Source: Rosenbergiella collisarenosi
GTDB taxonomy: Bacteria > Pseudomonadota > Gammaproteobacteria > Enterobacterales > Enterobacteriaceae
Direction: 5' to 3'
DNA length: 64,000 nt
Assembly: GCF_018494085.1 (NCBI RefSeq)
Contig: NZ_JABBFP010000008.1
Coordinates: 91,017 to 155,016, forward strand
This document shows, piece after piece, positions 1 to 9,534 of this stretch. Under the pieces are notes generated by a model, which saw only the letters and a program-made list of their open reading frames with translations, was not told where the DNA came from and searched no databases. Numbering within the stretch: the first letter of the stretch is position 1; each line of letters begins with the position of its first letter. Both the position numbers and the translations under genes were made by a program.

Positions 1-396
1 GCTGAGAAAGGTAAAGTGGCAAGTTTAGCGGCGTTGAAAGGTAAGAAAGTCGGCGTACAGAATGGGACTACCCATCAGAAATATCTTGCCGATAAGCACA
101 GTGAAATTACCGCAGTGCCTTACGATAGCTACCAAAACGCAATCCTCGACCTTAAAAATGGCCGGGTCGATGCCGTGTTTGGTGATACCGCCGTGATTAA
201 TGAATCTTTAAAGAATAATCCCTCACTCGCTCCGGTTGGCGATAAAGTCACGGATAAAGATTACTTCAGTACTGGGGTTGCGATTGCGGTGCGTCAGGGC
301 AACAGTGCCTTGCAGCAGCAGTTCGATCAAGGCTTAGCGAAGGTGAAGGCTGATGGCGACTATCAGAAAATCTATGCCAAGTGGTTCCAGAAATAA
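1..396 (+). CDS. artI: Arginine ABC transporter substrate-binding protein ArtI, 3' part
   Basis: This is the C-terminal 131 residues of a periplasmic solute-binding protein (SBP family 3) that captures arginine for the ArtPQM importer. The reading frame is open from base 1, so the signal peptide and lobe I lie outside the window. The segment KVGVQNGTTHQKY and the later DYFSTGVAIAVRQGN are typical of ArtI/ArtJ proteins, and the end KWFQK matches ArtI of E. coli. The stop is 6 bases before artQ, as expected for an artPIQM operon. ArtI and ArtJ are close paralogues; position directly upstream of artQ favours ArtI. Confidence 0.93.
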   Translation, partial: AEKGKVASLAALKGKKVGVQNGTTHQKYLADKHSEITAVPYDSYQNAILDLKNGRVDAVFGDTAVINESLKNNPSLAPVGDKVTDKDYFSTGVAIAVRQGNSALQQQFDQGLAKVKADGDYQKIYAKWFQK

Positions 397-402
397 TCGC
401 AG

Positions 403-1119
403 ATGAGTGAATTACCTTATCTACTCAGTGCCGGCGGCTTGACCGTCGGCCTTGCGCTGTGTGCCCTTATTGTCGGTTTGACGCTGGCGATGATTTTCGC
501 CAGTTGGGAATCGGTTAGCGTCAAGCCGATCGCGTGGCTAGGTAGCCTCGTCGTCATGCTGATCCGCGGCCTGCCAGAAATATTAGTCGTATTGGGCGTT
601 TATTACGGCTCATCACAACTGTTGCTCACTCTGTCAGAGGGGATTAACCTGCCACTAGGTTTTACCACCCTTCATCTGCAAGTCGCTATTGATAATTTCG
701 ATGTCAGTCCATTCTTATGTGGGGTCATCGCGTTAGCATTGTTATATTCAGCGTATGCGTCGCAAACGCTACGCGGTGCATTGCGCGCGGTGCCTCAGGG
801 CCAGCGCGAATCTGCGTTTGCCTTAGGGATGAGTAAACGGACGGTGTTTTTTACCATCGTCTTACCGCAGATGTGGCGCCATGCCCTACCCGGCCTCGGT
901 AACCAGTGGCTGGTGTTACTGAAAGATACCGCCCTCGTCTCCCTGATTAGTGTGAATGACCTGATGCTGCAAACGAAAGGGATTGCCACGCGTACCGAGC
1001 AGCCTTTTACATGGTATCTCGTCGCCGCCGCACTCTATTTGCTGATCACTCTTTTGAGCCAAGCCGTCCTGCGTTTCGCTGAGCGCCGTGTTACCCGTTT
1101 TGAGTTGGAGCAGCACTGA
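403..1119 (+). CDS. artQ: Arginine ABC transporter permease ArtQ
   Basis: Inner-membrane permease subunit of the arginine importer, 238 residues, the usual length. Several hydrophobic segments are visible, with the cytoplasmic EAA loop ([15 protein letters not shown], around residues 136-150) that docks on the ATPase ArtP. It pairs with ArtM to form the heterodimeric channel. The ATG follows artI by 6 bases and its stop overlaps the artM start (TGATG), which indicates translational coupling. Identification rests on similarity to the HisM/GlnP permease family and on operon position between artI and artM. Confidence 0.95.
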   Translation: MSELPYLLSAGGLTVGLALCALIVGLTLAMIFASWESVSVKPIAWLGSLVVMLIRGLPEILVVLGVYYGSSQLLLTLSEGINLPLGFTTLHLQVAIDNFDVSPFLCGVIALALLYSAYASQTLRGALRAVPQGQRESAFALGMSKRTVFFTIVLPQMWRHALPGLGNQWLVLLKDTALVSLISVNDLMLQTKGIATRTEQPFTWYLVAAALYLLITLLSQAVLRFAERRVTRFELEQH

Positions 1120-1787
1120 TGAGTGACTATTTACTTAAGTTAAGTGCCGGCTTACCCGTCAGCCTAGGCTTAACGATTAGCTCCGCGCTCATCGCATTAG
1201 CTATTGCAGTAGCGCTGACTATCCTGCTGGCGCTACGTCATCGATGGATTAACGGTGTTATCCATTGTTACCTGACGCTGTTTACCGGTACACCGCTGCT
1301 CGTGCAGATCTTTCTGATCTACTATGGCCCAGGTCAGTTTCCAATATTGCAGCAGTACCCTACGCTTTGGTCGATACTCTCGCAACCCGCGTTTTGTGCC
1401 ATAGTGGCGTTGTCATTAAATAGCGCGGCCTATACGACTCAACTCCTGTATGGCGCGGTGAAAGCGATCCCTGCCGGGCAGTGGCAATCATGTTATGCAT
1501 TAGGAATGACGCGAGGGGAGACATTACGCGTATTGCTACCTTATGCCTTTAAGCGCGCCCTCTCCTCTTACTCGAACGAGATCGTCTTGGTATTTAAGAG
1601 TACCTCTTTGGCCTATACCATTACCCTGATGGATGTGATGGGGCTAAGCCAGCAACTCTACGGCGGTACCTACGATGTGAATGTCTTCGTCGCGGCGGGG
1701 ATTATCTATCTGTGCATCAACGGCCTGTTAACGCTATTGATGCGGGGCATAGAGGCGTACGCATTACGCTTTGAGCGTCGTGCCTAA
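1119..1787 (+). CDS. artM: Arginine ABC transporter permease ArtM
   Basis: Second permease of the arginine importer, 222 residues. It has about five transmembrane segments and an EAA loop with SCYALGMTRGETLRVL near residue 124. The start codon overlaps the artQ stop by one base. It ends the operon here: the next gene is on the opposite strand, and artJ, which follows artM in E. coli, is not present. A perfect 10-bp hairpin lies just after the stop. Confidence 0.95.
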   Translation: MSDYLLKLSAGLPVSLGLTISSALIALAIAVALTILLALRHRWINGVIHCYLTLFTGTPLLVQIFLIYYGPGQFPILQQYPTLWSILSQPAFCAIVALSLNSAAYTTQLLYGAVKAIPAGQWQSCYALGMTRGETLRVLLPYAFKRALSSYSNEIVLVFKSTSLAYTITLMDVMGLSQQLYGGTYDVNVFVAAGIIYLCINGLLTLLMRGIEAYALRFERRA

Positions 1788-1790
1788 TCA

Positions 1791-1814
1791 GTAAGTTGCC
1801 TCTCGGCAACTTAC
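1791..1814. terminator. Hairpin between convergent artM and rlmC
   Basis: GTAAGTTGCC and GGCAACTTAC form a perfect 10-bp stem with a TCTC loop. It lies between the artM stop and overlaps the rlmC stop. There is no strong T run on either side, so it is terminator-like rather than a textbook intrinsic terminator. Confidence 0.55.
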
Positions 1815-2938
1815 GCTTCTCTCATCAACAATGAAAGCACTTCGCTGTGCGCGGTATGAGGAAATAGGTCGAAGAGTTGTACGCGCTCAAGTCGGTAGCC
1901 GGTGAGCGAGGCAATATCTTTTGCTAGGGTTTCGGGGTTGCAGCTTGAATAGAGAATCGCCGCTGGGCGTACGCTGACAATAAAGTCACATAAGGCCTGG
2001 CCGATACCACGCCGAGGCGGATTCACTAACAGGAGATCTGGAGGCGTTGTTTTATCCAGCGCATAGCGCGTCGCATCCAGTGCCTGAAATTGCGTATTTT
2101 TCAGCCCAAGCTTCTCGGCAGAGTCCTTCGCACAAGCTATCGCTTCTGGGGAGATTTCAATTCCCGTAAGTTGCGTTTCGGCTCTGGCGCAATGGAGTCC
2201 AAAGCCGCCTACCCCACAAAACAGATCCCATAACCGCTCTACTTTCAGCGGTTGTGTCCATTCGCGCGCGGTGAGGTAAAGCTTGGCGGCGACCTCGGGG
2301 TTTGTCTGGAAAAAGCTCTGCGGTCGGATCCATAACGGAATATCGTTGAACTTCTCCGCCAAGGCCGTATCTTCACTGACTATGATCTCTTTTTCGCCTT
2401 CCATAATCGCCATATGAACCGGCTGAATATTCACAGAGATAACGGTCAATTGCGGTAACTGCTGTCGCAGTTCCGGCAGTGCATTTTTTAATTGCGTCAG
2501 TTTTTTCTCTGATCGTAAGACGAAGCGCAGCATCATGCCACCCTGCGTACTTTCGGTGAGTAACAGGTACTTAAGTTCGCCCTTGCGACGCCCAATATGA
2601 TAGGGAGTCAAACCGGCCTTCGCAATAAAGGGAAGCAGCTGGCGGAAAACGGGGGCAAATGACTCGGGATAAAGGGGGCAATCAATTAAATCCACGCCCT
2701 CGCCTTGCGGATCGACAATACCTAATAAGGGGCGCTCGACAGAGCCGCTGACCACCATTTTAGCTTTATTGCGAAACCGTACTTGCGAAGAAGACACGGC
2801 AGGACGCCACTCGGTTACGGGAATATTGCTCAGAAGTTGTTCGACTTTTGATTGCTTGTCAGCGAGTTGCGTTGCGTAATCCTTGGGAAGCCATTGGCAA
2901 GAGCGACACTGACCCGCGTCATAACGAGGGCAAAACAT
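1811..2938 (-). CDS. rlmC: 23S rRNA (uracil-747-C5)-methyltransferase RlmC
   Basis: SAM-dependent methyltransferase that makes m5U747 in 23S rRNA; 375 residues, the same as E. coli RlmC (RumB). The N-terminus carries the [4Fe-4S] cysteines C3, C11 and C14 ([12 protein letters not shown]), with the fourth in DCPLYPESF near residue 87. The C-terminal Rossmann domain shows [12 protein letters not shown] (SAM loop), VNPPRRG, and the catalytic cysteine in [11 protein letters not shown] near residue 330. It is a single gene on the minus strand facing artM. In E. coli several genes separate it from nfsA; here only 89 bases do. Confidence 0.96.
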   Translation of the reverse strand: MFCPRYDAGQCRSCQWLPKDYATQLADKQSKVEQLLSNIPVTEWRPAVSSSQVRFRNKAKMVVSGSVERPLLGIVDPQGEGVDLIDCPLYPESFAPVFRQLLPFIAKAGLTPYHIGRRKGELKYLLLTESTQGGMMLRFVLRSEKKLTQLKNALPELRQQLPQLTVISVNIQPVHMAIMEGEKEIIVSEDTALAEKFNDIPLWIRPQSFFQTNPEVAAKLYLTAREWTQPLKVERLWDLFCGVGGFGLHCARAETQLTGIEISPEAIACAKDSAEKLGLKNTQFQALDATRYALDKTTPPDLLLVNPPRRGIGQALCDFIVSVRPAAILYSSCNPETLAKDIASLTGYRLERVQLFDLFPHTAHSEVLSLLMREA

Positions 2939-3027
2939 AAGTTACCTGTGAACGATAGAGGATAAAGGCGCGGCAGTATAGCATTGAAGCAAGCGCAAAG
3001 CCTATCACTGTCCTGCCGCGAGCGTGG

Positions 3028-3750
3028 TTAACGCGTTATCCAGCCCTGCTGGTGTAAAAAGTCGAGCATATGGGGACGGCTCTCTTTGGTGATCATCCTC
3101 TCAATCATCTGACTCCACGTTTCGTGGCGATTACCACTGCTCCGCTGCTCATAATAGTTCAACAAATGCCTATCATAGGCCGCAAGCGTTTCGGGGACGA
3201 TCGGCTGATATTTATTCTCATGAACGAGCATCGATAATGGCATGCGTGGCTTGAGCTCAGGTTTATCGGCAGGCCAACCTAAACAGAGACCAAACAGCGG
3301 TAATACAAATTTAGGTAATCCAAGTAGTTCACTCACTGCCTGCGGTTGATTACGTAACCCCCCGATAAATACTCCACCAAGGCCGAGTGATTCAGCCGCT
3401 ACCATGGCATTTTGTGCCAGCAGCGCCGTGTCCACACACCCTAAAATTAGCTGTTCCGCAAAACCTAACTCCGCTTGCTCGCTAATTTGTTGATGGCGGT
3501 TAAAGTCAGCGCACAGTACCCAAAACTCTGCCGCCTCGGCAACCCAAGGCTGGCCGCCCGCAAGCTCGGCGAGGTGCTGGCGCTTCTCTTTATCGGTTAT
3601 CCTTACCACGGAGGCACACTGTAATAGGCTTGAGGTAGAAGCCGACTGTGCGGCTAATAAAATTTGTTCACGCTGCTCGTCGCTGATCGGTTGATCGGTA
3701 AATTGGCGTATTGAGCGATGCTGACGTAAAAGGTCAATCGTAGAGGTCAT
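3028..3750 (-). CDS. nfsA: Oxygen-insensitive NADPH nitroreductase NfsA
   Basis: FMN-dependent flavoprotein that reduces nitroaromatics, quinones and chromate with NADPH; 240 residues as in E. coli. Visible family signatures are HRSIRQFTDQPIS at the N-terminus (FMN contact), the LGLGGVFIGGLRN loop and LFGLCLGWPAD. The start was set at the internal ATG giving MTSTIDLL, because it aligns with the E. coli N-terminus and has a GGA Shine-Dalgarno element; an ATG four codons upstream is also open. It is divergent from grxA. The neighbour ybjC usually found in front of nfsA is not seen. Confidence 0.95.
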   Translation of the reverse strand: MTSTIDLLRQHRSIRQFTDQPISDEQREQILLAAQSASTSSLLQCASVVRITDKEKRQHLAELAGGQPWVAEAAEFWVLCADFNRHQQISEQAELGFAEQLILGCVDTALLAQNAMVAAESLGLGGVFIGGLRNQPQAVSELLGLPKFVLPLFGLCLGWPADKPELKPRMPLSMLVHENKYQPIVPETLAAYDRHLLNYYEQRSSGNRHETWSQMIERMITKESRPHMLDFLHQQGWITR

Positions 3751-3841
3751 GCTGAGTTCCAATCTGTTATAAGTCGATAAGGGTAAAGTGTAGCGCCATA
3801 TAAAGAGGGTTACCGCATTAAGGACTCACGGATCGTGCGAA

Positions 3842-3867
3842 ATCGATAACTGTCCCTATCGATAACT
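3842..3867 (+). promoter_or_regulatory. Direct repeat upstream of grxA
   Basis: ATCGATAACT occurs twice (3842-3851 and 3858-3867), 16 bases apart, 58 bases before the grxA start. Such spaced repeats can be operator half-sites. E. coli grxA is controlled by OxyR, but the repeat does not fit the OxyR consensus well, so the binding protein is unknown. Confidence 0.3.
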
Positions 3868-3924
3868 TTCCTTCTGCGGTCAGGCAAGGCATGATTACCC
3901 CTCGTTCTCTCTTAAGGAGTTATT

Positions 3925-4188
3925 ATGTTCGTAGTTATTTTTGGTCGTCCCGCCTGCCCATATTGTGTTCGTGCAAAGGAGTTAGCGGATAAGCTGAGCG
4001 ACGAGCGCGATGATTTTAGCTATCGTTATATCGATATTCATGCCGAAGGGATTAGTAAAGACGACTTATCGAAGAGCGCGGGTAAAACAGTGGAAACCGT
4101 GCCGCAGATTTTTATCGATGAATCGCATGTCGGGGGCTTCACTGAGTTCGAGGCTTACGCCAAACAACATCTCGGATTATATCAATAA
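3925..4188 (+). CDS. grxA: Glutaredoxin 1 GrxA
   Basis: Small thiol-disulfide oxidoreductase of 87 residues that reduces ribonucleotide reductase, OxyR and PAPS reductase using glutathione. The redox motif CPYC is at residues 11-14, with the conserved cis-proline TVPQIFID and the GGFTEFEAY glutathione-binding segment. A strong Shine-Dalgarno sequence (AAGGAG) sits 7 bases before the ATG. It is divergent from nfsA, as in E. coli apart from the missing ybjC, and is followed by a 9-bp hairpin. Confidence 0.97.
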   Translation: MFVVIFGRPACPYCVRAKELADKLSDERDDFSYRYIDIHAEGISKDDLSKSAGKTVETVPQIFIDESHVGGFTEFEAYAKQHLGLYQ

Positions 4189-4194
4189 TCCGTT

Positions 4195-4217
4195 CGGGTA
4201 CTGAAAATCAGTACCCG
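4195..4217 (+). terminator. Hairpin after grxA
   Basis: CGGGTACTG and CAGTACCCG form a 9-bp perfect stem with a short A-rich loop, 6 bases after the grxA stop. The T run is weak (TCATCTCTCT). Confidence 0.6.
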
Positions 4218-4371
4218 TCATCTCTCTGAGTAAATTCAATTTTTTCGTGAATCAGCCATAGCAGTTGGGCAGGTGAACGATTAGAATGTAGCGGTTTTTT
4301 TAGAACCGCCAGTGTCGTTGTCCACGACGCTGCCGGAAATGCCTCTTCGCTCACTAAACGAAAATTGACCC

Positions 4372-6051
4372 GTGAATATAAATGTCGCAAGCCTGCTCAG
4401 CGCTAATGATGTCCTCTTGCTTTTTGTCGTACTTTCTCTTGGGATTTGTTTGGGCAAAATTCGCCTTGGGAGCATCCAGCTTGGAAGCTCTATTGGTGTG
4501 CTCGTCGTCTCGCTTTTGCTCGGTGAGCAACATTACTCTATCAACACCAACGCACTAAGCTTAGGCTTTATGTTGTTCATTTTCTGCGTCGGGATTGAAG
4601 CTGGCCCCAACTTTTTCTCGATCTTTTTCCGCGACGGTAAAAATTACCTAATGTTAGCCTTGGTCATGGTCGGAAGCGCGCTTCTCATCGTACTCGGGTT
4701 AGGTAAGCTTTTTCACTGGGATATCGGCCTATCAGCCGGAATTTTAGCCGGGTCGTTAACCTCCACCCCAGTGCTAGTGGGAGCAGGAGACACCTTGCGA
4801 CAAGTCATTTCCGATCCCCAACAATTAGCGCTACTTCAAGATAATCTCAGCCTCGGCTATGCATTAACTTACCTTGTGGGATTAGTGAGCTTAATTTTCG
4901 CTGCGCGTTACCTTCCTCGCTTACAACATCAAGATCTTCCCACCAGCGCACAACAAATCGCGCGTGAACGCGGCCTTGATGCAGACAGTCAACGCAAAGT
5001 ATTTTTACCTGTGATCCGCGCCTATCGCGTTGGGAAAGAGCTGGTCGAATGGAGTGGCGGAAAAAACCTTCGCGAACTCGGTATCTATCGCCATACCGGG
5101 TGTTATATAGAGCGTATCCGTCGTAATGGTATTCTAGCTAGCCCGGATGGGGATGCGGTCTTACAAGAAGGCGATGATATTTCACTGGTCGGCTATCCGG
5201 ATGCGCATGCTCGGCTCGATCCAAGTTTTCGTCATGGTAAAGAAGTCTTCGATCGTGAACTGTTAGATATGCGTATCGTGACAGAAGAAATCGTGGTGAA
5301 AAACCATAATGCGGTCAATAAACGCTTAGGAAAATTACGTCTCACTGATCATGGCTGCTTCCTTAACCGCGTTATCCGCAACCAAATCGAAATGCCTATT
5401 GACGACGATATTTTGCTTAATAAGGGCGATATTTTACAGATCAGTGGCGAAACCAGACGGGTTAAGAGTATTGCGGATAGGATTGGATTTGTTGCAATCC
5501 ATAGCCAAATGACCGATTTACTCGCGTTCTGTTCCTTCTTTATCATTGGATTAATGATTGGGATGGTGACTTTCCAATTCAGTAATTTTGGCTTTGGGAT
5601 TGGCAATGCCGCGGGCTTACTCTTCGCCGGTATCATGCTCGGCTTCTTACGGGCTAACCACCCCACTTTTGGCTATATCCCGCAAGGGGCGCTGACGATG
5701 GTGAAAGAGTTTGGCTTGCTGGTGTTTATGGCGGGTGTCGGATTGAGTGCTGGCAGTGGGTTGCACCACGGTTTGGGCGAGAATGGCCTGTCGATGCTGT
5801 TGTGCGGGGTGGTGGTGAGCCTCCTACCCGTGGTGATCTGTTATTGCTTCGGTGCTTATGTGTTACGCATGAACCGTGCGATGCTGTTTGGTGCATTAAT
5901 GGGGGCGAGAACCTGCGCTCCGGCACTCGAAATCATCAGCGATACTGCACGCAGCAGTATTCCTGCGTTGGGTTATGCCGGAACTTACGCTATCGCTAAC
6001 GTGATTTTAACACTCGCAGGGACCCTAGTGGTCATGTTGTGGCCGGGTTAA
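4372..6051 (+). CDS. ybjL: YbjL, AAE-family transporter with RCK domains
   Basis: Predicted inner-membrane transporter of the aspartate:alanine exchanger (AAE) family, 559 residues. Two hydrophobic blocks (about residues 10-180 and 380-559) flank two TrkA-C/RCK-type cytoplasmic domains (about 200-370; [16 protein letters not shown] and [13 protein letters not shown]). The start is a GTG: the resulting MNINVASLL matches the E. coli N-terminus, although no clear Shine-Dalgarno sequence precedes it. The physiological substrate is not established for this protein. It lies after grxA as in E. coli, but ybjM is absent. Confidence 0.93.
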   Translation: MNINVASLLSANDVLLLFVVLSLGICLGKIRLGSIQLGSSIGVLVVSLLLGEQHYSINTNALSLGFMLFIFCVGIEAGPNFFSIFFRDGKNYLMLALVMVGSALLIVLGLGKLFHWDIGLSAGILAGSLTSTPVLVGAGDTLRQVISDPQQLALLQDNLSLGYALTYLVGLVSLIFAARYLPRLQHQDLPTSAQQIARERGLDADSQRKVFLPVIRAYRVGKELVEWSGGKNLRELGIYRHTGCYIERIRRNGILASPDGDAVLQEGDDISLVGYPDAHARLDPSFRHGKEVFDRELLDMRIVTEEIVVKNHNAVNKRLGKLRLTDHGCFLNRVIRNQIEMPIDDDILLNKGDILQISGETRRVKSIADRIGFVAIHSQMTDLLAFCSFFIIGLMIGMVTFQFSNFGFGIGNAAGLLFAGIMLGFLRANHPTFGYIPQGALTMVKEFGLLVFMAGVGLSAGSGLHHGLGENGLSMLLCGVVVSLLPVVICYCFGAYVLRMNRAMLFGALMGARTCAPALEIISDTARSSIPALGYAGTYAIANVILTLAGTLVVMLWPG

Positions 6052-6163
6052 ACAGTGTAAAGGGCGAGGAGTTAAGACTTTTCGCCCTAGCTGTGTTATA
6101 TCAATTATATTAATATATCTGATTAACATTTAATGCTACCGACCCACAAGGAGACCTTCCCTA

Positions 6164-6769
6164 ATGGAGCAACTCAATACCCGGCTTTTCCTGTGGCTAA
6201 ATGCTACGCCGGACTCTCCACACTGGCTAATTAATTTCGCCATTTTTTTAGCCAAAGATGTTATCGGTATCATTCCTTTGCTCGTCGTCGCCTTATGGTT
6301 ATGGTCGCCTAGAAAACTGATCGATTCGCGTCGTGAGCTCGTGCTTAAAACCGCAACAGCCCTTCTCTATGCGATCGTCTTCTCATATATTATCGGCGTA
6401 CTCTTCCCGCATCCACGTCCTTTCGCAATAGGTTTAGGTTACCACTGGTTAAATCATGCACCGGACACCTCTTACCCGAGTGACCACGGTACCTTCATTT
6501 TTACCTTCAGCTTAGCGTTCTTATTTTGGCACCGAGTATGGTCGGGACTCGCACTGCTAGTAGTGGGTGCCGCGATTGCCTGGTCTCGTATCTATTTAGG
6601 CGTGCATTGGCCGATGGATATGTTGGGCGGATTATTAGTGGGGATGATCGGTTGTCTTACTGCCGAGATGGGATGGAAGTTTTATGGAAGCGCCTTATTG
6701 TCATTGGCACATAAAATCTATCGACAGCTGTTTGCTTTACCGATTCGCTGGGGATGGACACAGCACTAA
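6164..6769 (+). CDS. ybjG: Undecaprenyl-diphosphatase YbjG (PAP2 family)
   Basis: Integral membrane phosphatase of 201 residues that dephosphorylates undecaprenyl pyrophosphate, recycling the lipid carrier for peptidoglycan and O-antigen synthesis. The PAP2 phosphatase signature is split as expected: the KxxxxxxRP-like element (FPHPRPF), SYPSDHG (PSGH-type motif) and SRIYLGVHWPMDMLGG (SRxxxxxHxxxD). About five membrane helices are seen. An AGGAG-type ribosome site (AAGGAGAC) precedes the ATG. It is followed by a strong bidirectional terminator shared with dacC. Confidence 0.93.
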   Translation: MEQLNTRLFLWLNATPDSPHWLINFAIFLAKDVIGIIPLLVVALWLWSPRKLIDSRRELVLKTATALLYAIVFSYIIGVLFPHPRPFAIGLGYHWLNHAPDTSYPSDHGTFIFTFSLAFLFWHRVWSGLALLVVGAAIAWSRIYLGVHWPMDMLGGLLVGMIGCLTAEMGWKFYGSALLSLAHKIYRQLFALPIRWGWTQH

Positions 6770-6784
6770 GCATATCGGACAAAT

Positions 6785-6820
6785 AAAAAAGCCCGTTCAT
6801 GATACGAACGGGCTTTTTTT
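6785..6820. terminator. Bidirectional intrinsic terminator, ybjG/dacC
   Basis: GCCCGTTC and GAACGGGC form an 8-bp stem (6791-6813), flanked by an A run on the left and a T run on the right, so it can end transcripts from both converging genes. Confidence 0.9.
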
Positions 6821-6838
6821 ATGCAATGAACTAACTGA

Positions 6839-8035
6839 CTAGAACCATTTAGCAAATAATGTAGAAATATGTAGCCAGATATAATCAACTAGACGGCTAA
6901 ACATTCCACCCTCTTTTACGTCTTCCAATACGACCAGCGGCTTTTGATCGATAACCTTACCATTAATCTGGAAGTTGACCTGGCCAACAACTTGACCTTT
7001 AGTAAGCGGCGCTGAGAGTTGGTTTTGCACTAACGTGTAGTCTGCCTTGAGAGCATTAACTTGCCCTTTAGGTACCGTCACTGAGGCATTATTCATCACA
7101 CCCAATGAAGCCTGCTTAACGTCCCCAAACCAGACTTTGGTCTGTACAAAGGGTTTACCTGCTTTGATGGGTGATAGGGTTTCAAAATTTTGGAAGCCCC
7201 AGTTCAATAATTTCTCACTTTCACGAAAACGTACGCCATCAGTACTCGCACCCAGCACGACAGAGATGAGGCGCATATTTCCGGCGGTAGCAGACGCGAC
7301 TAAATTATTTCCCGCTCCCGATGTGTAACCGGTTTTAATACCATCAACGTTCAGCGAAGAACTCCATAACAGACGATTACGGTTAGGCTGACGGATATTA
7401 TTAAAGCTAAACTCTTTCACTTTATTCAGGCTGTATTCATCGGGAACATCACGAATTAAAGCCTGACCAATCAACGCCATGTCGCGAGCCGTACTATATT
7501 GCCCCGGTTCGTCTAGCCCATGAACAGTGGTGAAATGCGTATTAGTTAGACCTAGCTTCTGACCATAGTTATTCATTAGGCCAATAAACGTATCTTGGCT
7601 CCCTGCGACATAGTCGGCTAATGCAATACACGCATCATTACCGGACTGAATCACTATTCCCCGGTTCAACTCATCAACGGTGACCTGTGACCCCGGTTTT
7701 AGGAACATCACCGATGAGCCCCGGAGCTTCGGATTACCGGTTGCCCAAGCATCTTGACCGATCGTTACGTTATCGGATGACTTAATTTTACCGCTCTTTA
7801 AAGCTTGTCCTACAACGTAACTGGTCATCATTTTGGTTAAGCTTGCAGGGTCTAATCGATCGTCGGCATGAGACTCGGTCAATACTTTACCACTATCATA
7901 ATCCATTAAGATCCAGGCTTTAGCATCAACCTGAGGTGCATTAGGTTGAGAATCTGCAAAAGTAACGCTAGGAATAATAAGCATTACCGCGAGTAATGCT
8001 GGGCGTAGGGAAGTTGACATCGGTGGTCGGCGCAT
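6839..8035 (-). CDS. dacC: D-alanyl-D-alanine carboxypeptidase DacC (PBP6)
   Basis: Periplasmic low-molecular-weight penicillin-binding protein that trims the terminal D-Ala from peptidoglycan pentapeptides; 398 residues. A signal peptide ends near FADSQ. Active-site motifs are SLTK (65-68), SGN (131-133) and KTG (234-236). The C-terminal beta-domain is followed by an amphipathic segment (residues about 380-398, [19 protein letters not shown]) that anchors the enzyme to the inner membrane. DacA and DacC are alike; similarity ([20 protein letters not shown] near the end) and location near ybjG favour DacC. Confidence 0.93.
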   Translation of the reverse strand: MRRPPMSTSLRPALLAVMLIIPSVTFADSQPNAPQVDAKAWILMDYDSGKVLTESHADDRLDPASLTKMMTSYVVGQALKSGKIKSSDNVTIGQDAWATGNPKLRGSSVMFLKPGSQVTVDELNRGIVIQSGNDACIALADYVAGSQDTFIGLMNNYGQKLGLTNTHFTTVHGLDEPGQYSTARDMALIGQALIRDVPDEYSLNKVKEFSFNNIRQPNRNRLLWSSSLNVDGIKTGYTSGAGNNLVASATAGNMRLISVVLGASTDGVRFRESEKLLNWGFQNFETLSPIKAGKPFVQTKVWFGDVKQASLGVMNNASVTVPKGQVNALKADYTLVQNQLSAPLTKGQVVGQVNFQINGKVIDQKPLVVLEDVKEGGMFSRLVDYIWLHISTLFAKWF

Positions 8036-8156
8036 TATTTTTACTCAATCCTAATTTAACTCGTTGAAAACGAGGATATCCTGCTAGAGGCGAGGTAGCC
8101 ATACTCGCATTAAAATATTTACAATTTTTTTTTCATTCTTGAGCGGTTATTTCTCT

Positions 8157-8231
8157 ATGTTCTCTTATTCCCCGTGGTGTACTGCAGCCTATATCACGAC
8201 AGCTATTGGCTGGATCTACTTTGGTCATTGA
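8157..8231 (+). CDS. Possible 24-residue peptide upstream of moeA
   Basis: A short reading frame (MFSYSPWCTAAYITTAIGWIYFGH) lies in the 266-base gap between dacC and moeA and ends 70 bases before moeA. It is hydrophobic and aromatic-rich. There is no good Shine-Dalgarno sequence (GAGCGG is 15 bases upstream), and I recognise no family. It may be chance or a leader peptide; it is reported because the gap is otherwise empty. Confidence 0.2.
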   Translation: MFSYSPWCTAAYITTAIGWIYFGH

Positions 8232-8301
8232 TTACCGCCGCCCACAAACGGCTGAGTAACATGTTATTCTTTATTTTTTTCTCATACTGTATGGAGTTGA
8301 G

Positions 8302-9534
8302 ATGGAACCTTTCACCACTGACTTGCTTTCCGTTGAGGCCGCTCAAGAGTTAATAATGAGTGGGCTAACCGCCTTAGCAGGCTCAGAAACCATCAGTATC
8401 AATGATGCGCTTGGACGAGTAACGGCTGAGCCGATTTTATCCCCGATTAATGTACCGGGTTTTGATAACTCCGCGATGGATGGCTATGCCTTACGTTTCG
8501 CCGACGCAAATTCCGACCTCATTTTACCTGTGGCTGGACAAGCCTTAGCGGGTAAGTCTTTTACGGGTTCAGTACCAAAAGGTCAGGTAGTTCAAATTAT
8601 GACTGGCGCCCCGGTCCCTGCAGAGTGCGATACCGTCATCATGCAGGAGCAGACAGTCGTCAATGAGCAAGGTATCAGACTGACGGCGAAGGTTTCTCTC
8701 GGTCAGAATATTCGACGGATAGGTGAAGACGTGCTCTGTGGTCAGACGGTATTCGAAGCGGGAACGCGGATGACCGTCAAAGACCTGCCGCTATTAGCCT
8801 CTTTAGGGATTAGTCAGCTTAACGTGAAACGTCCACTTCGCATCGCCGTTTTATCTACCGGCGACGAGCTAGTCAGCGCTGGCACCCCTCTTGCGCCCGG
8901 TCAAATTTACGATACCAACCGCTTCGCCATTACACTGATGTTACAACGGCTGCACTGTGTGGTCATCGATCTTGGTATCATCCCGGATAACAAGGACTCG
9001 TTGAGATCGGCTTTCGAGCGCGCAAATCAAGTGGCCGACTTAGTGATCACAACTGGTGGCGTGTCGGTCGGCGCGGCTGATTATACTCGCGATATCCTTG
9101 CTGAGTGTGGGGATATTACTTTCTGGAAATTAGCTATGAAACCAGGAAAACCCTTTGCATTCGGTCGGTTAAACGATAGCCTATTTTGTGGGCTACCGGG
9201 TAACCCTGTTTCAGCCGTCGTGACCTTTTGTCAGCTCGTTTATCCGCTGATTCTTCGCTTACAAGGTATTACTGCCCCCCCTTTCTCGCCGATAACGGCA
9301 ACCTTGCAGACGGCGATCCGCCGTCAGCCTGGACGTAGCGAATTTCAACGTGGTAACTATTCTTTTGAGCAAGGACACTGCCAGGTTACTGCGGATGCGA
9401 AACAGGGTTCCCATATATTCAGCACATTTAGTCATGCTAACTGTTTTATCTGTATAGAACGGGATCGAGGGACTATCCTGCCCGGCGAATCAGTCATCGT
9501 TCAACCCTTTCCTGATTTCCTAGAAGGTGCATGA
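8302..9534 (+). CDS. moeA: Molybdopterin molybdotransferase MoeA
   Basis: Inserts molybdate into adenylylated molybdopterin in the last step of molybdenum cofactor synthesis; 410 residues, matching E. coli MoeA. Domain order is MoeA N-terminal, central MoCF-biosynthesis domain, C-terminal beta-barrel. Recognisable stretches are FDNSAMDGYA (N-terminal), the TTGGVSVG motif (VITTGGVSVGAADY, residues about 250) and KPGKPFAFG with FCGLPGNPVS. A good Shine-Dalgarno (GGAGTTGAG) precedes the ATG. The stop overlaps the moeB start (ATGATG), so the two are co-translated. Confidence 0.96.
   Translation: MEPFTTDLLSVEAAQELIMSGLTALAGSETISINDALGRVTAEPILSPINVPGFDNSAMDGYALRFADANSDLILPVAGQALAGKSFTGSVPKGQVVQIMTGAPVPAECDTVIMQEQTVVNEQGIRLTAKVSLGQNIRRIGEDVLCGQTVFEAGTRMTVKDLPLLASLGISQLNVKRPLRIAVLSTGDELVSAGTPLAPGQIYDTNRFAITLMLQRLHCVVIDLGIIPDNKDSLRSAFERANQVADLVITTGGVSVGAADYTRDILAECGDITFWKLAMKPGKPFAFGRLNDSLFCGLPGNPVSAVVTFCQLVYPLILRLQGITAPPFSPITATLQTAIRRQPGRSEFQRGNYSFEQGHCQVTADAKQGSHIFSTFSHANCFICIERDRGTILPGESVIVQPFPDFLEGA

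Noticed and set aside
4208..4390. A 60-codon minus-strand frame between grxA and ybjL
   Set aside because: It overlaps the ybjL start and the grxA hairpin, has no ribosome site, and matches no family I know. Most likely the complement of leader sequence.
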